A stretch of DNA of 64,000 bases from CAWARU01 sp963784575 (GCA_963784575.1 CAWARU010000001.1:3410001-3474000), one strand, 5' to 3'; positions 44,328 to 54,434 are shown, counted from the stretch's first letter. A program made the numbers and translations. Notes: a model not told the origin generated them from the letters alone.

Positions 44328-45764
44328 TTGAAACCGCATAGAGTACTTGGGACCTTTACCCTTGCCATGATCACTGTGGCAGCCATCATCAGCTTAAGAA
44401 ACCTGCCCTTATCTGCAGTCTTTGGCTTGTCTTCCGTATTTTATTTTGTCGTCTCAGCTCTGGTTTTTTTCATCCCAATAGCCTTAATCACAGCTGAACT
44501 TGCGACTGGCTGGCCGCGGCCCGGTGGTAATTATGTTTGGGTGTCAGAAGCTTTTGGCAAGCGCGTTGGTTTTTTTGCGCTCTGGATGTCCTGGATGGAG
44601 AGTATTGCTTGGTTTCCTGCCATTCTAGCCTTTACCGCAGCCATGCTGGCACATTTGCTGGAACCCATTTTACCAAATCTATTGCACAGCAAAATATTTT
44701 ACTTTGTCGTGATGCTGGTCGTGTTCTGGGGTGCGACCTTTATGAATTTTCTCGGTATTGAAACCAGCGGCTGGATAAGCTCCCTCGGCGTTATCGCGGG
44801 TACGCTCATCCCAGGTGCCTTGATTATTGGCTTAGGCATTTGGTGGGTAATGGCTGGTCAGCCTTCACATGTTACGTTTGATTGGCAGCATTTGATCCCA
44901 AGCTTTGAACTGAATAACATGGTTTTCTTTTCCGGGATTTTGCTTGGGTTGGCGGGTATCGAGATCGCTGCATTTCATATTCGGGAAGCAAAAAATCCGC
45001 AACGCGATTATCCCAGGGCACTTGCGATTGCCGTCGTTATTATTTTGCTGGTTTATATTTTAGGTACTTTGGCAATTGCTGTGGTAGTGCCTCAAAAAGA
45101 GGTCAGCTTATTATCAGGATTGATACAAGCATTTACGGTATTCCTCGACAGTTTCGGTTTGGTTTGGGCAGTTCCCGTCATTGCGCTTTTTGCTTTAATA
45201 GGTTCTTTGGCAGGCGTTAATACTTGGACGGTGGGTCCAGCAAAAGGATTGCTGAGTACTGCGGAAGATGGCTTCTTGCATCCTGCACTTCAAAAAGTAA
45301 ATTCAGTGGGCGCACCGGTAGGAATGCTGTTATTTCAGGCTACCATTGGTACAGTTCTTTCTTTGGTTTTCTTATACATGGATGATCACTCCGCAGCATA
45401 TTGGGTATTAACGGCACTTGCAGCCCAATTCACTGTAGTTCAGTATGGCCTGGTTTTTGCAGCAGGTTTACGCTTGCGCTATTCACAAGCAAAAACCAAA
45501 CGTCCCTACAGAGTCCCTTTTGGAAAAATTGGTATTTGGACCATCGCCATTTTGGGAATTCTATCTTGTCTTTTTGGATTCTGGATTGTGTTTGTACCGC
45601 CTGCAGAATTGCAAGTCGGTGATAGAACGGAATATCAAATCATGCTTGCCGCGAGTTTTATCGTGCTAGCACTGCTGCCAGTGTTCTTGGCTGCACATAA
45701 GCGTAGATTAGATAGAAGAAATTTATCTAATTCTAATCATAATCCTGTGACGGGAAAGACATAA
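44328..45764 (+). CDS. amino-acid permease, APC superfamily
   Basis: A 478-residue transporter with twelve membrane segments. The N-terminus VLGTFTLAMITVAAIISLRNLP replaces the usual glycine-rich first helix, and ELATGWPRPGGNYVWVSEAFG is the conserved APC loop. The type resembles glutamate/GABA-antiporter-like permeases, but the substrate cannot be fixed. The start is TTG 44328, supported by ACAGGAG seven bases upstream. It precedes prpB by four bases, so it is co-transcribed with the propionate genes. Confidence 0.9.
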   Translation: MKPHRVLGTFTLAMITVAAIISLRNLPLSAVFGLSSVFYFVVSALVFFIPIALITAELATGWPRPGGNYVWVSEAFGKRVGFFALWMSWMESIAWFPAILAFTAAMLAHLLEPILPNLLHSKIFYFVVMLVVFWGATFMNFLGIETSGWISSLGVIAGTLIPGALIIGLGIWWVMAGQPSHVTFDWQHLIPSFELNNMVFFSGILLGLAGIEIAAFHIREAKNPQRDYPRALAIAVVIILLVYILGTLAIAVVVPQKEVSLLSGLIQAFTVFLDSFGLVWAVPVIALFALIGSLAGVNTWTVGPAKGLLSTAEDGFLHPALQKVNSVGAPVGMLLFQATIGTVLSLVFLYMDDHSAAYWVLTALAAQFTVVQYGLVFAAGLRLRYSQAKTKRPYRVPFGKIGIWTIAILGILSCLFGFWIVFVPPAELQVGDRTEYQIMLAASFIVLALLPVFLAAHKRRLDRRNLSNSNHNPVTGKT

Positions 45765-45768
45765 AGAC

Positions 45769-46608
45769 ATGAAGCTCTCTCTCAAAGATGCTCTGAAACA
45801 GGAATCCCCCTTGCAAGTAGTGGGCGTGATAAACGCTATGGCTGCATTGCTTGCAAAAAATGCCGGTTTTAAAGCGATCTATCTTTCAGGCGCAGGTGTT
45901 GCAAATGCGATGGGCTTGCCAGATCTTGGCGTGACAAGCTTTACCGAAGTGAGGGATGAAATTGCTAAAATAACAGAAGCAGTGAATCTACCGCTTCTGG
46001 TCGATGGTGACACTGGTTTTGGCAGCCAATTGACCATTCGCCGTATGATACTCGAATTCTACCGCGCAGGTGCTGCAGCCATTCATTTGGAAGATCAAGT
46101 TTTTCCAAAACGCTGTGGACATCGTCCCGGCAAAACAGTAGTCAGTAGTGAAGAAATGTGCGATCGTATCAAAGAAGCTGTGGATGCCCGCCCAAGTGAA
46201 GATTTCCTCATCATGGCACGCACAGATGCCATTCATGCCGAAAGTTTGGAGTCTGCAGTAGAGCGGGCAATCCAATATGAAAAAGCGGGCGCCGATATGA
46301 TTTTTGTAGAAGCAGCGCTGACGCTAGACAATTATCGAGTATTTTCAGAAGCCTTATCAGTGCCAATACTGGCCAATATGACAGAATTTGGAAAAACCCC
46401 TTTACTGAGTTTGGATGAATTAGCGGCAGTAAAAGTCGCCTTGGTACTGTATCCTTTGAGCGCCTTTCGTGCCATGAATAAAGCTGCAGAATTGGTTTAT
46501 CGCCGAATACGCGAAACCGGCAGCCAAGCATCTGTCTTATCCTCCATGCAGACCCGAGATGAATTATATGAGCTCTTGAACTATTATTATTATGAAAACA
46601 AATTATAA
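45769..46608 (+). CDS. prpB: 2-methylisocitrate lyase
   Basis: Last step of the methylcitrate cycle: cleaves 2-methylisocitrate to pyruvate and succinate. 279 residues with the family signature KRCGHRPGK (catalytic cysteine) and the metal site VDGDTGFG followed by IHLEDQ. It follows the permease gene closely. Between it and prpC is a 224-bp gap filled mostly by a MITE, so the prp operon is interrupted by an insertion. Confidence 0.96.
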   Translation: MKLSLKDALKQESPLQVVGVINAMAALLAKNAGFKAIYLSGAGVANAMGLPDLGVTSFTEVRDEIAKITEAVNLPLLVDGDTGFGSQLTIRRMILEFYRAGAAAIHLEDQVFPKRCGHRPGKTVVSSEEMCDRIKEAVDARPSEDFLIMARTDAIHAESLESAVERAIQYEKAGADMIFVEAALTLDNYRVFSEALSVPILANMTEFGKTPLLSLDELAAVKVALVLYPLSAFRAMNKAAELVYRRIRETGSQASVLSSMQTRDELYELLNYYYYENKL

Positions 46609-46664
46609 TTATAATGAGATATTAAAACCTAAAGCTTAAAACTTAAAGCTTAATACTGAAAACC

Positions 46665-46810
46665 TAGGGTCTGTTGACATTTCGCTAGGTTGAGCCAGAA
46701 ATCAATGATTTACGAGCAACGTAGCGCAGTTTATATTGAAATAAATGAGCAACGTAGCACAGTAAATCATTGATTTATGGCCAACATAGTAGAAATGTCA
46801 ACAGACCCTA
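46665..46810. mobile_element. 146-bp MITE, copy 2
   Basis: Same family and same length as the element at 11218-11363, in the opposite orientation. Its ends tagggtctgttgacatttc and gaaatgtcaacagaccc are perfect inverted repeats with TA at both outer edges. The interior is palindromic (agccagaaatcaatgattta ...) and shares with copy 1 the block cagtttatattgaaataaat. It sits between prpB and prpC. Confidence 0.92.
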
Positions 46811-46832
46811 AAAGGATTGTAAGGGGATTCAT

Positions 46833-48065
46833 ATGGTAAAGCGGGAACAACACGACAAGGGAGATACCAAAGACATACCACGTCATGTTCACAGTGCTAA
46901 GACCACTGGATTGGCAGATGTCATTGCAGGTGAAACCGAGATCTGTACTGTGGGCAAGGAAGGGGTAGGGCTCACATATCGCGGTTATGATATTTATGAA
47001 TTGGCTAACGATGCTACTTTTGAGGAAGTCGCTTTTCTACTCATCCATGGATCTCTGCCCACTCAAATTGAATTGCAAGATTTTAAAAAAACATTATTAG
47101 ATGGCCAATATTTACCACCCATTATATGCGAAATATTAGAACGATTGCCTGCCACAGCACATCCCATGGATGTCTTGAGAACCGCATGCTCTGCTTTGGG
47201 AACAATTGAACCCGAAAGAGAAGATCATAACCCGAAAGCAGCAAAGCAAATCGCTGATCGTTTGATACCCTATTCTGTGTCTGTATTGATGTATTGGTAC
47301 CAATTTCATAAACTTGGCGTTGGATTTAGAAGCACAGGCCCCGCTATCATAACCAATGAAGACACCATTTCAGGTCAATTTTTAGCAAAACTTTATGCTG
47401 TGAGTGACCGAAAAAATCAGAAAGGCTTTGGCATCAATTTAGATCCGGAACTTCGGAATGCTATGGATGTTTCCTTGATCCTTTATGCCGAACATGAATT
47501 CAATGCCTCAACTTTCGCAGCACGCGTATGTGCTTCTACCGGTTCTGATTTTTATTCTTGCATTGTGGCAGGCATTGGCACACTGCGCGGTCCCTTGCAT
47601 GGCGGTGCGAACGAAGCAGCCATGCAGCTCATTGATAGCTTCAAAAATGTGAGTGAGGCAGAGCGCGGTATTCATGAAATGCTGGCTGCAAAAAAAACCA
47701 TCATGGGATTTGGCCATCGAGTTTACCGAAAATCCGATCCTCGCACTGAAGTCATCAAACCCTGGGCAAAGCGGCTTGCAGATCGTTTTAACGATATGCA
47801 GAAATTTGAAATTGCAGAAACTATCGAACGAGTGATGTGGGATGAAAAACAACTCTTTCCCAATCTCGATTTCTATAGTGCCCTAGTCTATTATTTCTTA
47901 GGAATTCCGACCGATATGTTTACACCAATTTTCGTGTTTTCGAGGATTTCTGGCTGGTCTGCTCATATCATCGAACAGCGCGCAAATAATAGGCTGATAA
48001 GGCCGCTCGCTGATTATATTGGGCCAGAGCTGCGATCTTATGTTCCCATCGAAGATCGTAAATAA
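46833..48065 (+). CDS. prpC: 2-methylcitrate synthase
   Basis: Citrate-synthase-family enzyme condensing propionyl-CoA with oxaloacetate; 410 residues, slightly long because of a 20-residue N-terminal extension. Active-site regions GPLHGGANEAAM, MGFGHRVYRKSDPR and the C-terminal SGWSAHIIEQRANNRLIRP are intact. The prp neighbours decide methylcitrate rather than plain citrate synthase. A good ribosome binding site (AGGGG) lies between the MITE and the ATG. Confidence 0.93.
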   Translation: MVKREQHDKGDTKDIPRHVHSAKTTGLADVIAGETEICTVGKEGVGLTYRGYDIYELANDATFEEVAFLLIHGSLPTQIELQDFKKTLLDGQYLPPIICEILERLPATAHPMDVLRTACSALGTIEPEREDHNPKAAKQIADRLIPYSVSVLMYWYQFHKLGVGFRSTGPAIITNEDTISGQFLAKLYAVSDRKNQKGFGINLDPELRNAMDVSLILYAEHEFNASTFAARVCASTGSDFYSCIVAGIGTLRGPLHGGANEAAMQLIDSFKNVSEAERGIHEMLAAKKTIMGFGHRVYRKSDPRTEVIKPWAKRLADRFNDMQKFEIAETIERVMWDEKQLFPNLDFYSALVYYFLGIPTDMFTPIFVFSRISGWSAHIIEQRANNRLIRPLADYIGPELRSYVPIEDRK

Positions 48066-48107
48066 AGTTACAGTTTATTGTTTCAGTTTATTAATGTTCT
48101 GTTTTGT

Positions 48108-49634
48108 ATGTCAAACCAAAACCTTCGTCCCAAACCAGATGAACTTCTCGTTACTCTAGCCGATTATGTCTACGATAAAAAGATTACCTGCGACACCGCT
48201 TTTGATACGGCAGAAATTGCCTTATTAGACAGTCTTGGCTGTGCGATATTGGGTTTGCAAGAACCTAAGTGTCACGCTTTAATCGGCCCCTATGTAAAAG
48301 GAACTGTAGTACCAAAGGGCTCTCGAGTGCCCGGCACAAACTTTGCTTTGGATCCCATCAAAGCCGCCTTTGATATTGGAGCATGCATACGCTGGTTGGA
48401 TTACAACGATACTTGGCTTGCGAAAGAGTGGGGACATCCTTCCGATAATTTAGGCGCAATTCTTGCGGTTTCAGATTATTTCGGTCAGTTACAATCAAGT
48501 CCAGATAATTCTTACTATCCCGATAAAATCATCACACTTGAAACTGTTCTCGAAGCAATGATCAAAGCTTATGAAATTCAAGGCATCTTAGCTCTTGAAA
48601 ATTCCTTTAATGCGCTGGGTTTTGATCATGTCTTTTTGGTAAAAATCGCAAGCACCGCAGTCGCTGCAAAACTCATGAGTCTCTCTAAAGATCAAGCCGT
48701 TGATGCACTGTCACAGGCTTTTGCAGATGGCGCGAGCTTACGCGCCTATCGTCATGCACCGAACACAGGTCCGCGTAAATCCTGGGCAGCAGGCGATGCC
48801 TGCAGAAGAGCAGTAGAATTATGCTGGCTGACAAGACACGGCCAGCCTGGAATGCCTGCGATTTTGAGCACCAAACGTTGGGGTTTTAATGATGCAGTAT
48901 TTCAAGGCAAAGATTTAAAGCTTGGCAGAGCACTGGATAGTTATGTCATGGAACACATTTTGTTTAAAGTTTCGTATCCCGCGGAATTTCATGCCCAAAC
49001 GGCCGTAGAAGCTGCAATCAAACTTCATCAGCAACATAAGCAACTCTATACTTTGGATAAAGAAAATTTAGATTCGGGCAATTTAATTGATTCTATCGAT
49101 TCCATTGAAAAAATTGTCATCAAAACCCAAGAATCTGCTATGCGGATCATCAATAAGATTGGACCCCTGTATAATTATGCTGATCGAGATCATTCCTTGC
49201 AATATATGGTTGCGATTGCGCTACTCTTTGGAGAACTAAAGTCGGAACATTACAGCGATGCATTTTCAAAAGATGAACGCATTGATAAACTTCGGGACAA
49301 GATGATCATTGAAGAAGAAAGAGGATTTAGCAAAGAATACTTGGATCCGGAAAAACGCTCCATTTCAAACGCAGTACAACTCTTCTTTACAGATGGTAGT
49401 CAAAGCGACGAAATTGCCATTCATTATCCCTTGGGTCATCGGAACAGACGGGCAGAGGCACTGCCTTTTTTAAAAGAGAAATATCGCAAGGCAATTCAAT
49501 CCTACTACAAAGGTGAGCAAGCGGAAAAATTGTGCTCTCTTTGGGGTAATTTAAAGAATGCGCGAGCAATGCCCATTTCGGCATTTATGAGTCAATGGAT
49601 GTCAATGGATTTAGAGGGATCCCACTTCCTTTAA
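48108..49634 (+). CDS. prpD: 2-methylcitrate dehydratase
   Basis: Dehydrates 2-methylcitrate to 2-methylaconitate; 508 residues from ATG 48108. Strong match to enterobacterial PrpD throughout: WLDYNDTWLAKEWGHPSDNLG, AYRHAPNTGPRKSWAAGDA, FKVSYPAEFHAQTAVEAA and ADRDHSLQYMVAIALLFG. I chose ATG 48108 (MSNQNLRPKPDELL) because it aligns with the E. coli start; an in-frame ATG at 48078 adds ten residues. Neither has a clear ribosome binding site, which suggests coupling to prpC. Confidence 0.95.
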   Translation: MSNQNLRPKPDELLVTLADYVYDKKITCDTAFDTAEIALLDSLGCAILGLQEPKCHALIGPYVKGTVVPKGSRVPGTNFALDPIKAAFDIGACIRWLDYNDTWLAKEWGHPSDNLGAILAVSDYFGQLQSSPDNSYYPDKIITLETVLEAMIKAYEIQGILALENSFNALGFDHVFLVKIASTAVAAKLMSLSKDQAVDALSQAFADGASLRAYRHAPNTGPRKSWAAGDACRRAVELCWLTRHGQPGMPAILSTKRWGFNDAVFQGKDLKLGRALDSYVMEHILFKVSYPAEFHAQTAVEAAIKLHQQHKQLYTLDKENLDSGNLIDSIDSIEKIVIKTQESAMRIINKIGPLYNYADRDHSLQYMVAIALLFGELKSEHYSDAFSKDERIDKLRDKMIIEEERGFSKEYLDPEKRSISNAVQLFFTDGSQSDEIAIHYPLGHRNRRAEALPFLKEKYRKAIQSYYKGEQAEKLCSLWGNLKNARAMPISAFMSQWMSMDLEGSHFL

Positions 49635-49756
49635 GACATATCACTATAATCCTGTTTTAGAAATTATAATATTATTTTGTATGATAACTTATTTTTTTGT
49701 ATATTTGTTTTATAATAAATAGAAGGCAACAAAGGGGAGCAATAAGGGGAATAATA

Positions 49757-50164
49757 ATGGACATTGGCAAGATTCAACTCAACATCAGCTCAGATACTGT
49801 TTGCTATATCATCCTCAAAGCCCATGAATTCCATGCCAAGGAAGCTGTCACATTTCCAGAAAAGATCCGAGATTCTGAGAATGAATATGACAGCTGGCAA
49901 ATATTGGCCGATCACGTGGATGACATGACTTTCCTTGAAATCAAACAAGTGATTGAAGATTTGGAACCCGATCAGAAAGTTGATCTCCTGACGCTTATGT
50001 ACATTGGCAGAGAAGATTTTGATATTGAAGACTGGGAGGAGGCAAGGAAGGAAGCGAGAAATAATATTGCGCCGAGACTCGCCGAATATTTGTTTGCAAA
50101 ACCGATGATAGCAGACTATTTATCGAAAGCTTTGTCACAACTCGGATACTCTTGCGATACCTGA
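49757..50164 (+). CDS. DUF3775 domain protein
   Basis: A 135-residue acidic protein of the DUF3775 family: an N-terminal MDIGKIQLNISSDTVCYIILKAHEF, then EFLEIKQ-type helix and LVDLLTLMYIGREDFDIEDWEEA. The function of the family is unknown. ATG 49757 is preferred because AAGGGGA precedes it; an in-frame upstream ATG at 49697 has no signal. Confidence 0.8.
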   Translation: MDIGKIQLNISSDTVCYIILKAHEFHAKEAVTFPEKIRDSENEYDSWQILADHVDDMTFLEIKQVIEDLEPDQKVDLLTLMYIGREDFDIEDWEEARKEARNNIAPRLAEYLFAKPMIADYLSKALSQLGYSCDT

Positions 50165-50198
50165 TCACTCAATCACCACTTGAGTCATACGAAATCCG

Positions 50199-52250
50199 AT
50201 GGATAATACTAAATTCAAAATGCTGAGCTTCTATTCAAGAATTTTCTTGGGTATTTTCTTTATTTTAACAATCATATGTTTTGGCTATGTTATCCAGCAA
50301 TATACCTTTGATAAAATGTATATCTACTATGCGGGAGAACTTCGTGTCATCACACAAAGAATCGCGAAGCATGCGGGTGCTGTAGTGATGTTTGGTTCAG
50401 AGGAGTCATTCAATTATCTTCAACAGATGACTCAAGAATTTGAACAAACTTATAATATCTTAGTTGATGGCAAGCGGGATGATAATGGAGCACTTGTACT
50501 TCCTCCAAGCCCTGAGTATATCCAGCAGCATGAATTGAGGACGGTAAATGAAATTTGGCAGAGAGAGAAAAAAAATGTTACCACATTAATCAATGCAAAG
50601 CACGCAATACAAAGTGATTATCCAATCATGAACGTTGTTTCAAATACCATGAATAAGATTGAATTGAGCATGCTCGATATCTTAAAGAATTTAGAAAAAA
50701 AGGGCACCAATGATGCGGATATGTACGCTATTGGCGAACAGCTCTATAATGCAAACATCATTCTCGAAGACATGAATCTAGTTCTAACGAGCGACAAAGA
50801 AACTTCAGCCATTCAAAAGCAGCTGCCAAAAATAACAGAAAGCTTCATTCAGAGAAACACTGAATTGATGACAAGATTTAAGGGCACTGAAATTGAATCA
50901 AGTCTGATCAAGATCGACGACGAATTTAGTATCATCTTAAATAAGCTTCAAGACGTTTTGGCAACATCTAGCTTGCTTTATGGTTCTACCGTAGCTTATC
51001 GAACAATTTACGAAGACAGCATTCCTTTTCTAAATGCCGTCACAGAGTTACAGCAGGCCTATATAAATGCCTCACAAAAACGTAACAATATTCTCGAATT
51101 AGCCTATATTTTTAGCTTCATTACTTTGCTGTTATTGTTGTTGCAGCTTTATATCATTTACAAAGAAAACAAGCAATTGCAGCAGGAAATCAGGAATCTG
51201 GTTCGTGAGCTTGAAGATCTTGGAAAAGGTAATTTGACAGTGGTTGCAACCGCTGAGGAAGGGGTAACCAAGCCAATTGCAGAGGCAATTAATTATGCCA
51301 TCAATGCGCTGCGCAAGCTTGTTGTCACGATCAATAATACAGCCATGAGAGTAGCTGATTCTTCCCTCGAAGTGAAACGTATCTCTGATGAAATAGCAAA
51401 TGCTAGCAACAAGCAGGCCAAAGAAATTTCGCTCGCCACAGATTCGATCAACAGTCTTGCCAATTCGATTGATATAGTTTCTGGGAATGCAGAGCGATCC
51501 GCTAATGTGTCTCAGGAATCCGTCTTAATTGCGCATGAAGGAGCAGTATTGGTACAGAGGAACATTCAAGGGATGAACCGCATCCGAAAGCAAATATTAG
51601 AAACTGAGAAGATCATTAAACAGCTTGGAGAAAGCTCCGTAGAGATTGGTGAAACAGTCTCCTTGATCCAAGACGTTTCGGCTCAGACCAATATTCTAGC
51701 AGTCAATGCCACAATACAAGCTGAAGAAGCGGGTGAGGCGGGCAGGGGATTTAGCGTTGTTGCTGATGAAATACAGAAGCTTGCAGAGAGATCAAGTTCA
51801 GCTTCTAGAAATATAGTGCAATTGGTGAAAAGCATACAGCATAATACCGATAAAGCAAGCAACGCGATGCAGCGTTCCATTGCTGAGCTTGTCAATGGTG
51901 TTTCAATAGCGGAAGATTCAGACATTGCCCTGAAAAAGATTGAAAATGTGTCTATTGGTTTGTCTGAATTAATTCAGAATATATCCTCCTCTGCTAGAGA
52001 GCAATCAGTGGTTTCTAATAATATTTCAAAATTAATGGCAGTTATCGAGGATATTGCTAGAAATAATGCCGAAGGTACGCTGATCGCCTCAGATTCCAGT
52101 AATATTCTGGTTGCTCTGGTGGATGAATTGTACAATACTGTAGAAGGTTTTAAACTGCCAAGAGATGAGCATGAATTTCGTCGCAATCATAAAAATAATA
52201 AAAAAATAGCCTCTCCCAAAAAAGGGGATACTCTCCACAAAGGACCCTAG
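50199..52250 (+). CDS. methyl-accepting chemotaxis protein, PilJ-like
   Basis: A 683-residue transmembrane chemoreceptor. Membrane segments at about residues 15-35 and 300-322 flank a periplasmic region that opens with YYAGELRVITQRIAKHAG, the PilJ-type sensor motif. A HAMP-like region and a signalling hairpin follow; the tip reads VSAQTNILAVNATIQAEEAGEAGRGFSVVADEIQKLAERSS, very like PilJ of type IV pilus Chp systems. No che/chp or pil genes occur in this window. Either it feeds a pilus/twitching pathway encoded elsewhere, or it is a leftover. Confidence 0.9.
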   Translation: MDNTKFKMLSFYSRIFLGIFFILTIICFGYVIQQYTFDKMYIYYAGELRVITQRIAKHAGAVVMFGSEESFNYLQQMTQEFEQTYNILVDGKRDDNGALVLPPSPEYIQQHELRTVNEIWQREKKNVTTLINAKHAIQSDYPIMNVVSNTMNKIELSMLDILKNLEKKGTNDADMYAIGEQLYNANIILEDMNLVLTSDKETSAIQKQLPKITESFIQRNTELMTRFKGTEIESSLIKIDDEFSIILNKLQDVLATSSLLYGSTVAYRTIYEDSIPFLNAVTELQQAYINASQKRNNILELAYIFSFITLLLLLLQLYIIYKENKQLQQEIRNLVRELEDLGKGNLTVVATAEEGVTKPIAEAINYAINALRKLVVTINNTAMRVADSSLEVKRISDEIANASNKQAKEISLATDSINSLANSIDIVSGNAERSANVSQESVLIAHEGAVLVQRNIQGMNRIRKQILETEKIIKQLGESSVEIGETVSLIQDVSAQTNILAVNATIQAEEAGEAGRGFSVVADEIQKLAERSSSASRNIVQLVKSIQHNTDKASNAMQRSIAELVNGVSIAEDSDIALKKIENVSIGLSELIQNISSSAREQSVVSNNISKLMAVIEDIARNNAEGTLIASDSSNILVALVDELYNTVEGFKLPRDEHEFRRNHKNNKKIASPKKGDTLHKGP

Positions 52251-52292
52251 CCATTGAAATAGCCAGAACAAAATGGTATCATGAAAACTTAG

Positions 52293-52319
52293 TGGATTCC
52301 AGCTAGAGGCGGGAATCCA
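52293..52319. repeat. GGATTCC palindromic repeat, copy 3
   Basis: Identical over its 27 bases to the repeat at 32245-32271 (arms tggattcc / ggaatcca, same agctagaggcg centre). It lies 33 bp upstream of nagZ. Confidence 0.8.
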
Positions 52320-52351
52320 GAACGCATTAATATTCTAGTAAGGAGTTTCTT

Positions 52352-53584
52352 ATGCCAGGTCCAGTCATCGTGAGCCTAGAAGGCACCAAAATTTCCGAGA
52401 AAGAAAAGCAATTACTTGCACACCCGAAGGTCGGTGGTCTTGTACTCTTCAGACAAAATTACGATAAAACCAGTGAAAACTCTAAAGAAAGCTTAAAGAA
52501 GTTAATTTGCGAGATTCGTGAAATCAATCCCGATATTGTCATCATGGTTGATCACGAAGGCGGTAAAGTCTGGCGTTTTGAAAATGGTTTCACAAAATTA
52601 CCCAGCGCCAAAACATTTGGGGATATGTATAAGAAAGATTCTAAAGCTGCCTGTCAGTTTGCTTTTGAACAAGGCGCATTGATGGCCAAGGAATTGCGTG
52701 ACTGCGATATCGACTTGAGCTTAGCTCCTGTATTGGATCTGGATGGTGAAAGCAATGTGATCGGAAAACTTGAACGCGCCTTCCACCAAGATCCAAAAGT
52801 CGTTGCAGAAATTGCACAACATTTTATTCAGGGTATGCGTTCAAGAGGCATGCCCGCAACAGCGAAACACTTTCCTGGCCACGGCAGTTGCATGGCGGAT
52901 TCGCATATTGCACATCCCGTAGATATGCGGTCCATGGAAGAACTGCAACGCGATCTCTATCCCTTCAAAGTTCTGTCAGAAAAAGGTTTATTAGGTGCTG
53001 TCATGCCTGCCCATGTTACTTATCCTGCAGTCGATAAAGATCATACCGCTGGGTTTTCTCCTGTTTGGATCAACGGCTGTCTGCGCATGGGCTGTGGTTT
53101 CAGAGGTGTTGTGATGAGCGATTGCCTGAACATGGAAGGTGCTAATATCGGAAAGCCCTTTGAAAGAATGATTGCAGCACAAAACGCTGGCTGCGATTTT
53201 CTCATGATGCTGCATCAAAAAGGTCCAGATCTGGACAATCTAATCGCATCTCTCGATCAGATTCCTGATACCAAAGAATCAATGGAAAGGCGGCAGACTT
53301 TGGCTGCTTCCATTCCGGGCCGCAAGAAACTGGCAAAAGAAGCAGACGCTGATTCATCCCATGAACTAGCAGCACGCGCCGCAGCAATTGTAAAACTTAC
53401 GAGAGAGGCAGACGTTGCGGATTCAGATTTATTGCGAGAGACGGCAGAGCATGCTGCGTCAGTACTGAAACTTGGCAAAGTAGATGGCTCTGTAAAAAGA
53501 GATGCCGCACCTTCACAGGACAGTGAGCTTGAAGTTGCTTATTCTGGAAAACAAGCAGTAGCTACCACCCCCCATAAAGCCTAG
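52352..53584 (+). CDS. nagZ: beta-N-acetylhexosaminidase NagZ
   Basis: Glycoside hydrolase family 3 enzyme of peptidoglycan recycling, releasing GlcNAc from muropeptides in the cytoplasm. Conserved features: GGLVLFRQNYD, VDHEGGKVWRF, KHFPGHGSCMADSHIAHPVD (catalytic loop with the His dyad) and the nucleophile region VVMSDCLNMEGA, where the Asp is kept and the neighbouring Asp is Cys. The 410 residues exceed the usual ~340 through a C-terminal Ala/Glu/Lys-rich extension of about 70 residues. AAGGAG precedes the ATG. Confidence 0.93.
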   Translation: MPGPVIVSLEGTKISEKEKQLLAHPKVGGLVLFRQNYDKTSENSKESLKKLICEIREINPDIVIMVDHEGGKVWRFENGFTKLPSAKTFGDMYKKDSKAACQFAFEQGALMAKELRDCDIDLSLAPVLDLDGESNVIGKLERAFHQDPKVVAEIAQHFIQGMRSRGMPATAKHFPGHGSCMADSHIAHPVDMRSMEELQRDLYPFKVLSEKGLLGAVMPAHVTYPAVDKDHTAGFSPVWINGCLRMGCGFRGVVMSDCLNMEGANIGKPFERMIAAQNAGCDFLMMLHQKGPDLDNLIASLDQIPDTKESMERRQTLAASIPGRKKLAKEADADSSHELAARAAAIVKLTREADVADSDLLRETAEHAASVLKLGKVDGSVKRDAAPSQDSELEVAYSGKQAVATTPHKA

Positions 53585-53596
53585 TGGGGGTTAGGG

Positions 53597-54145
53597 TTAG
53601 GGTGAGGGCGAGGGAGGCTTTTCTGGACCTTTTGTAGCAGTTTCTGCTTCTGAAGGATCCACCAATGGCAACTGATCTTTGAATTGCTTTCCCTCGCTTA
53701 TGTTTAAGATTTCCTGAGAAAAGCCTACTGCGGCTGTTTTTGTGAGTTCTTCACTTCTTGATCCACCTTCCTTAGCAAACGCTTTGGCTTTATCATTGGC
53801 ATCATTGGCTTTATCACTCGCTTTTAAAGACTCCGTAATTCCACCTAGTTTTTCTGAAAGTGGAGAACTCAATTCTACAGTTCCCTCTATACTCGATCCC
53901 TTCGGCTTTTGTCCTATTTGTCCGATGGTGTCGCCATCTCTGCTTTTCGTTCTTTTAAATAAGAAATCTGTTAAATCACCCAAAAAATGCAATACAGTAC
54001 TGAAAAAAGCTTTCAGGGAAGCTGTAATCTCTATCCCAGTACTAAAGCCTTCTTTAGATCTATTCACTGTATCTTCGTCATTATTTGGCATCGTGACATT
54101 ACACCTATTTTTGATGATGATATTTAAATCATTGTTATTAATCAT
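53597..54145 (-). CDS. hypothetical protein with disordered tail
   Basis: A 182-residue unrecognised protein. Residues about 30-60 contain a short hydrophobic helix (LKAFFSTVLHFLGDLTDFLF); the rest is polar, Lys/Ser/Glu-rich, ending Pro-rich (PEKPPSPSP). No signal peptide. Tail to tail with nagZ across 12 bases, in a short GT-rich stretch containing two gggtta units. Confidence 0.6.
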   Translation of the reverse strand: MINNNDLNIIIKNRCNVTMPNNDEDTVNRSKEGFSTGIEITASLKAFFSTVLHFLGDLTDFLFKRTKSRDGDTIGQIGQKPKGSSIEGTVELSSPLSEKLGGITESLKASDKANDANDKAKAFAKEGGSRSEELTKTAAVGFSQEILNISEGKQFKDQLPLVDPSEAETATKGPEKPPSPSP

Positions 54146-54434
54146 GAGTAACTTAGCAGCATTATTTTAATTCAAATACTTCAAATAAAGAGACATTGCA
54201 CTTTTTAAAAAGTTCAAATTATTTTAATATATTTTTTCAATATAGATCGATTTTATAGAAATTTGTGAAATTTTATTGAATTTTACTTAAATAAATTGTT
54301 TTTTTATCGATTTGTTCTTGACCTGTAGCCCATTTATAGGTAATATCACTCCATCCATGGACCTTCCATGTATAACTATTTTTTGTATGTTCTAATGAAA
54401 TTATCCAAAGTAATCCAAAAAGAGGAAATCAACA

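Noticed and set aside
46833..48065. Ordinary TCA-cycle citrate synthase gltA
   Set aside because: Its length, sequence blocks and position between prpB and prpD fit methylcitrate synthase better.
53580..53625. Telomere-like gggtta repeats after nagZ
   Set aside because: Only two adjacent units in a GT-rich spacer; nothing supports a functional telomere or G-quadruplex.
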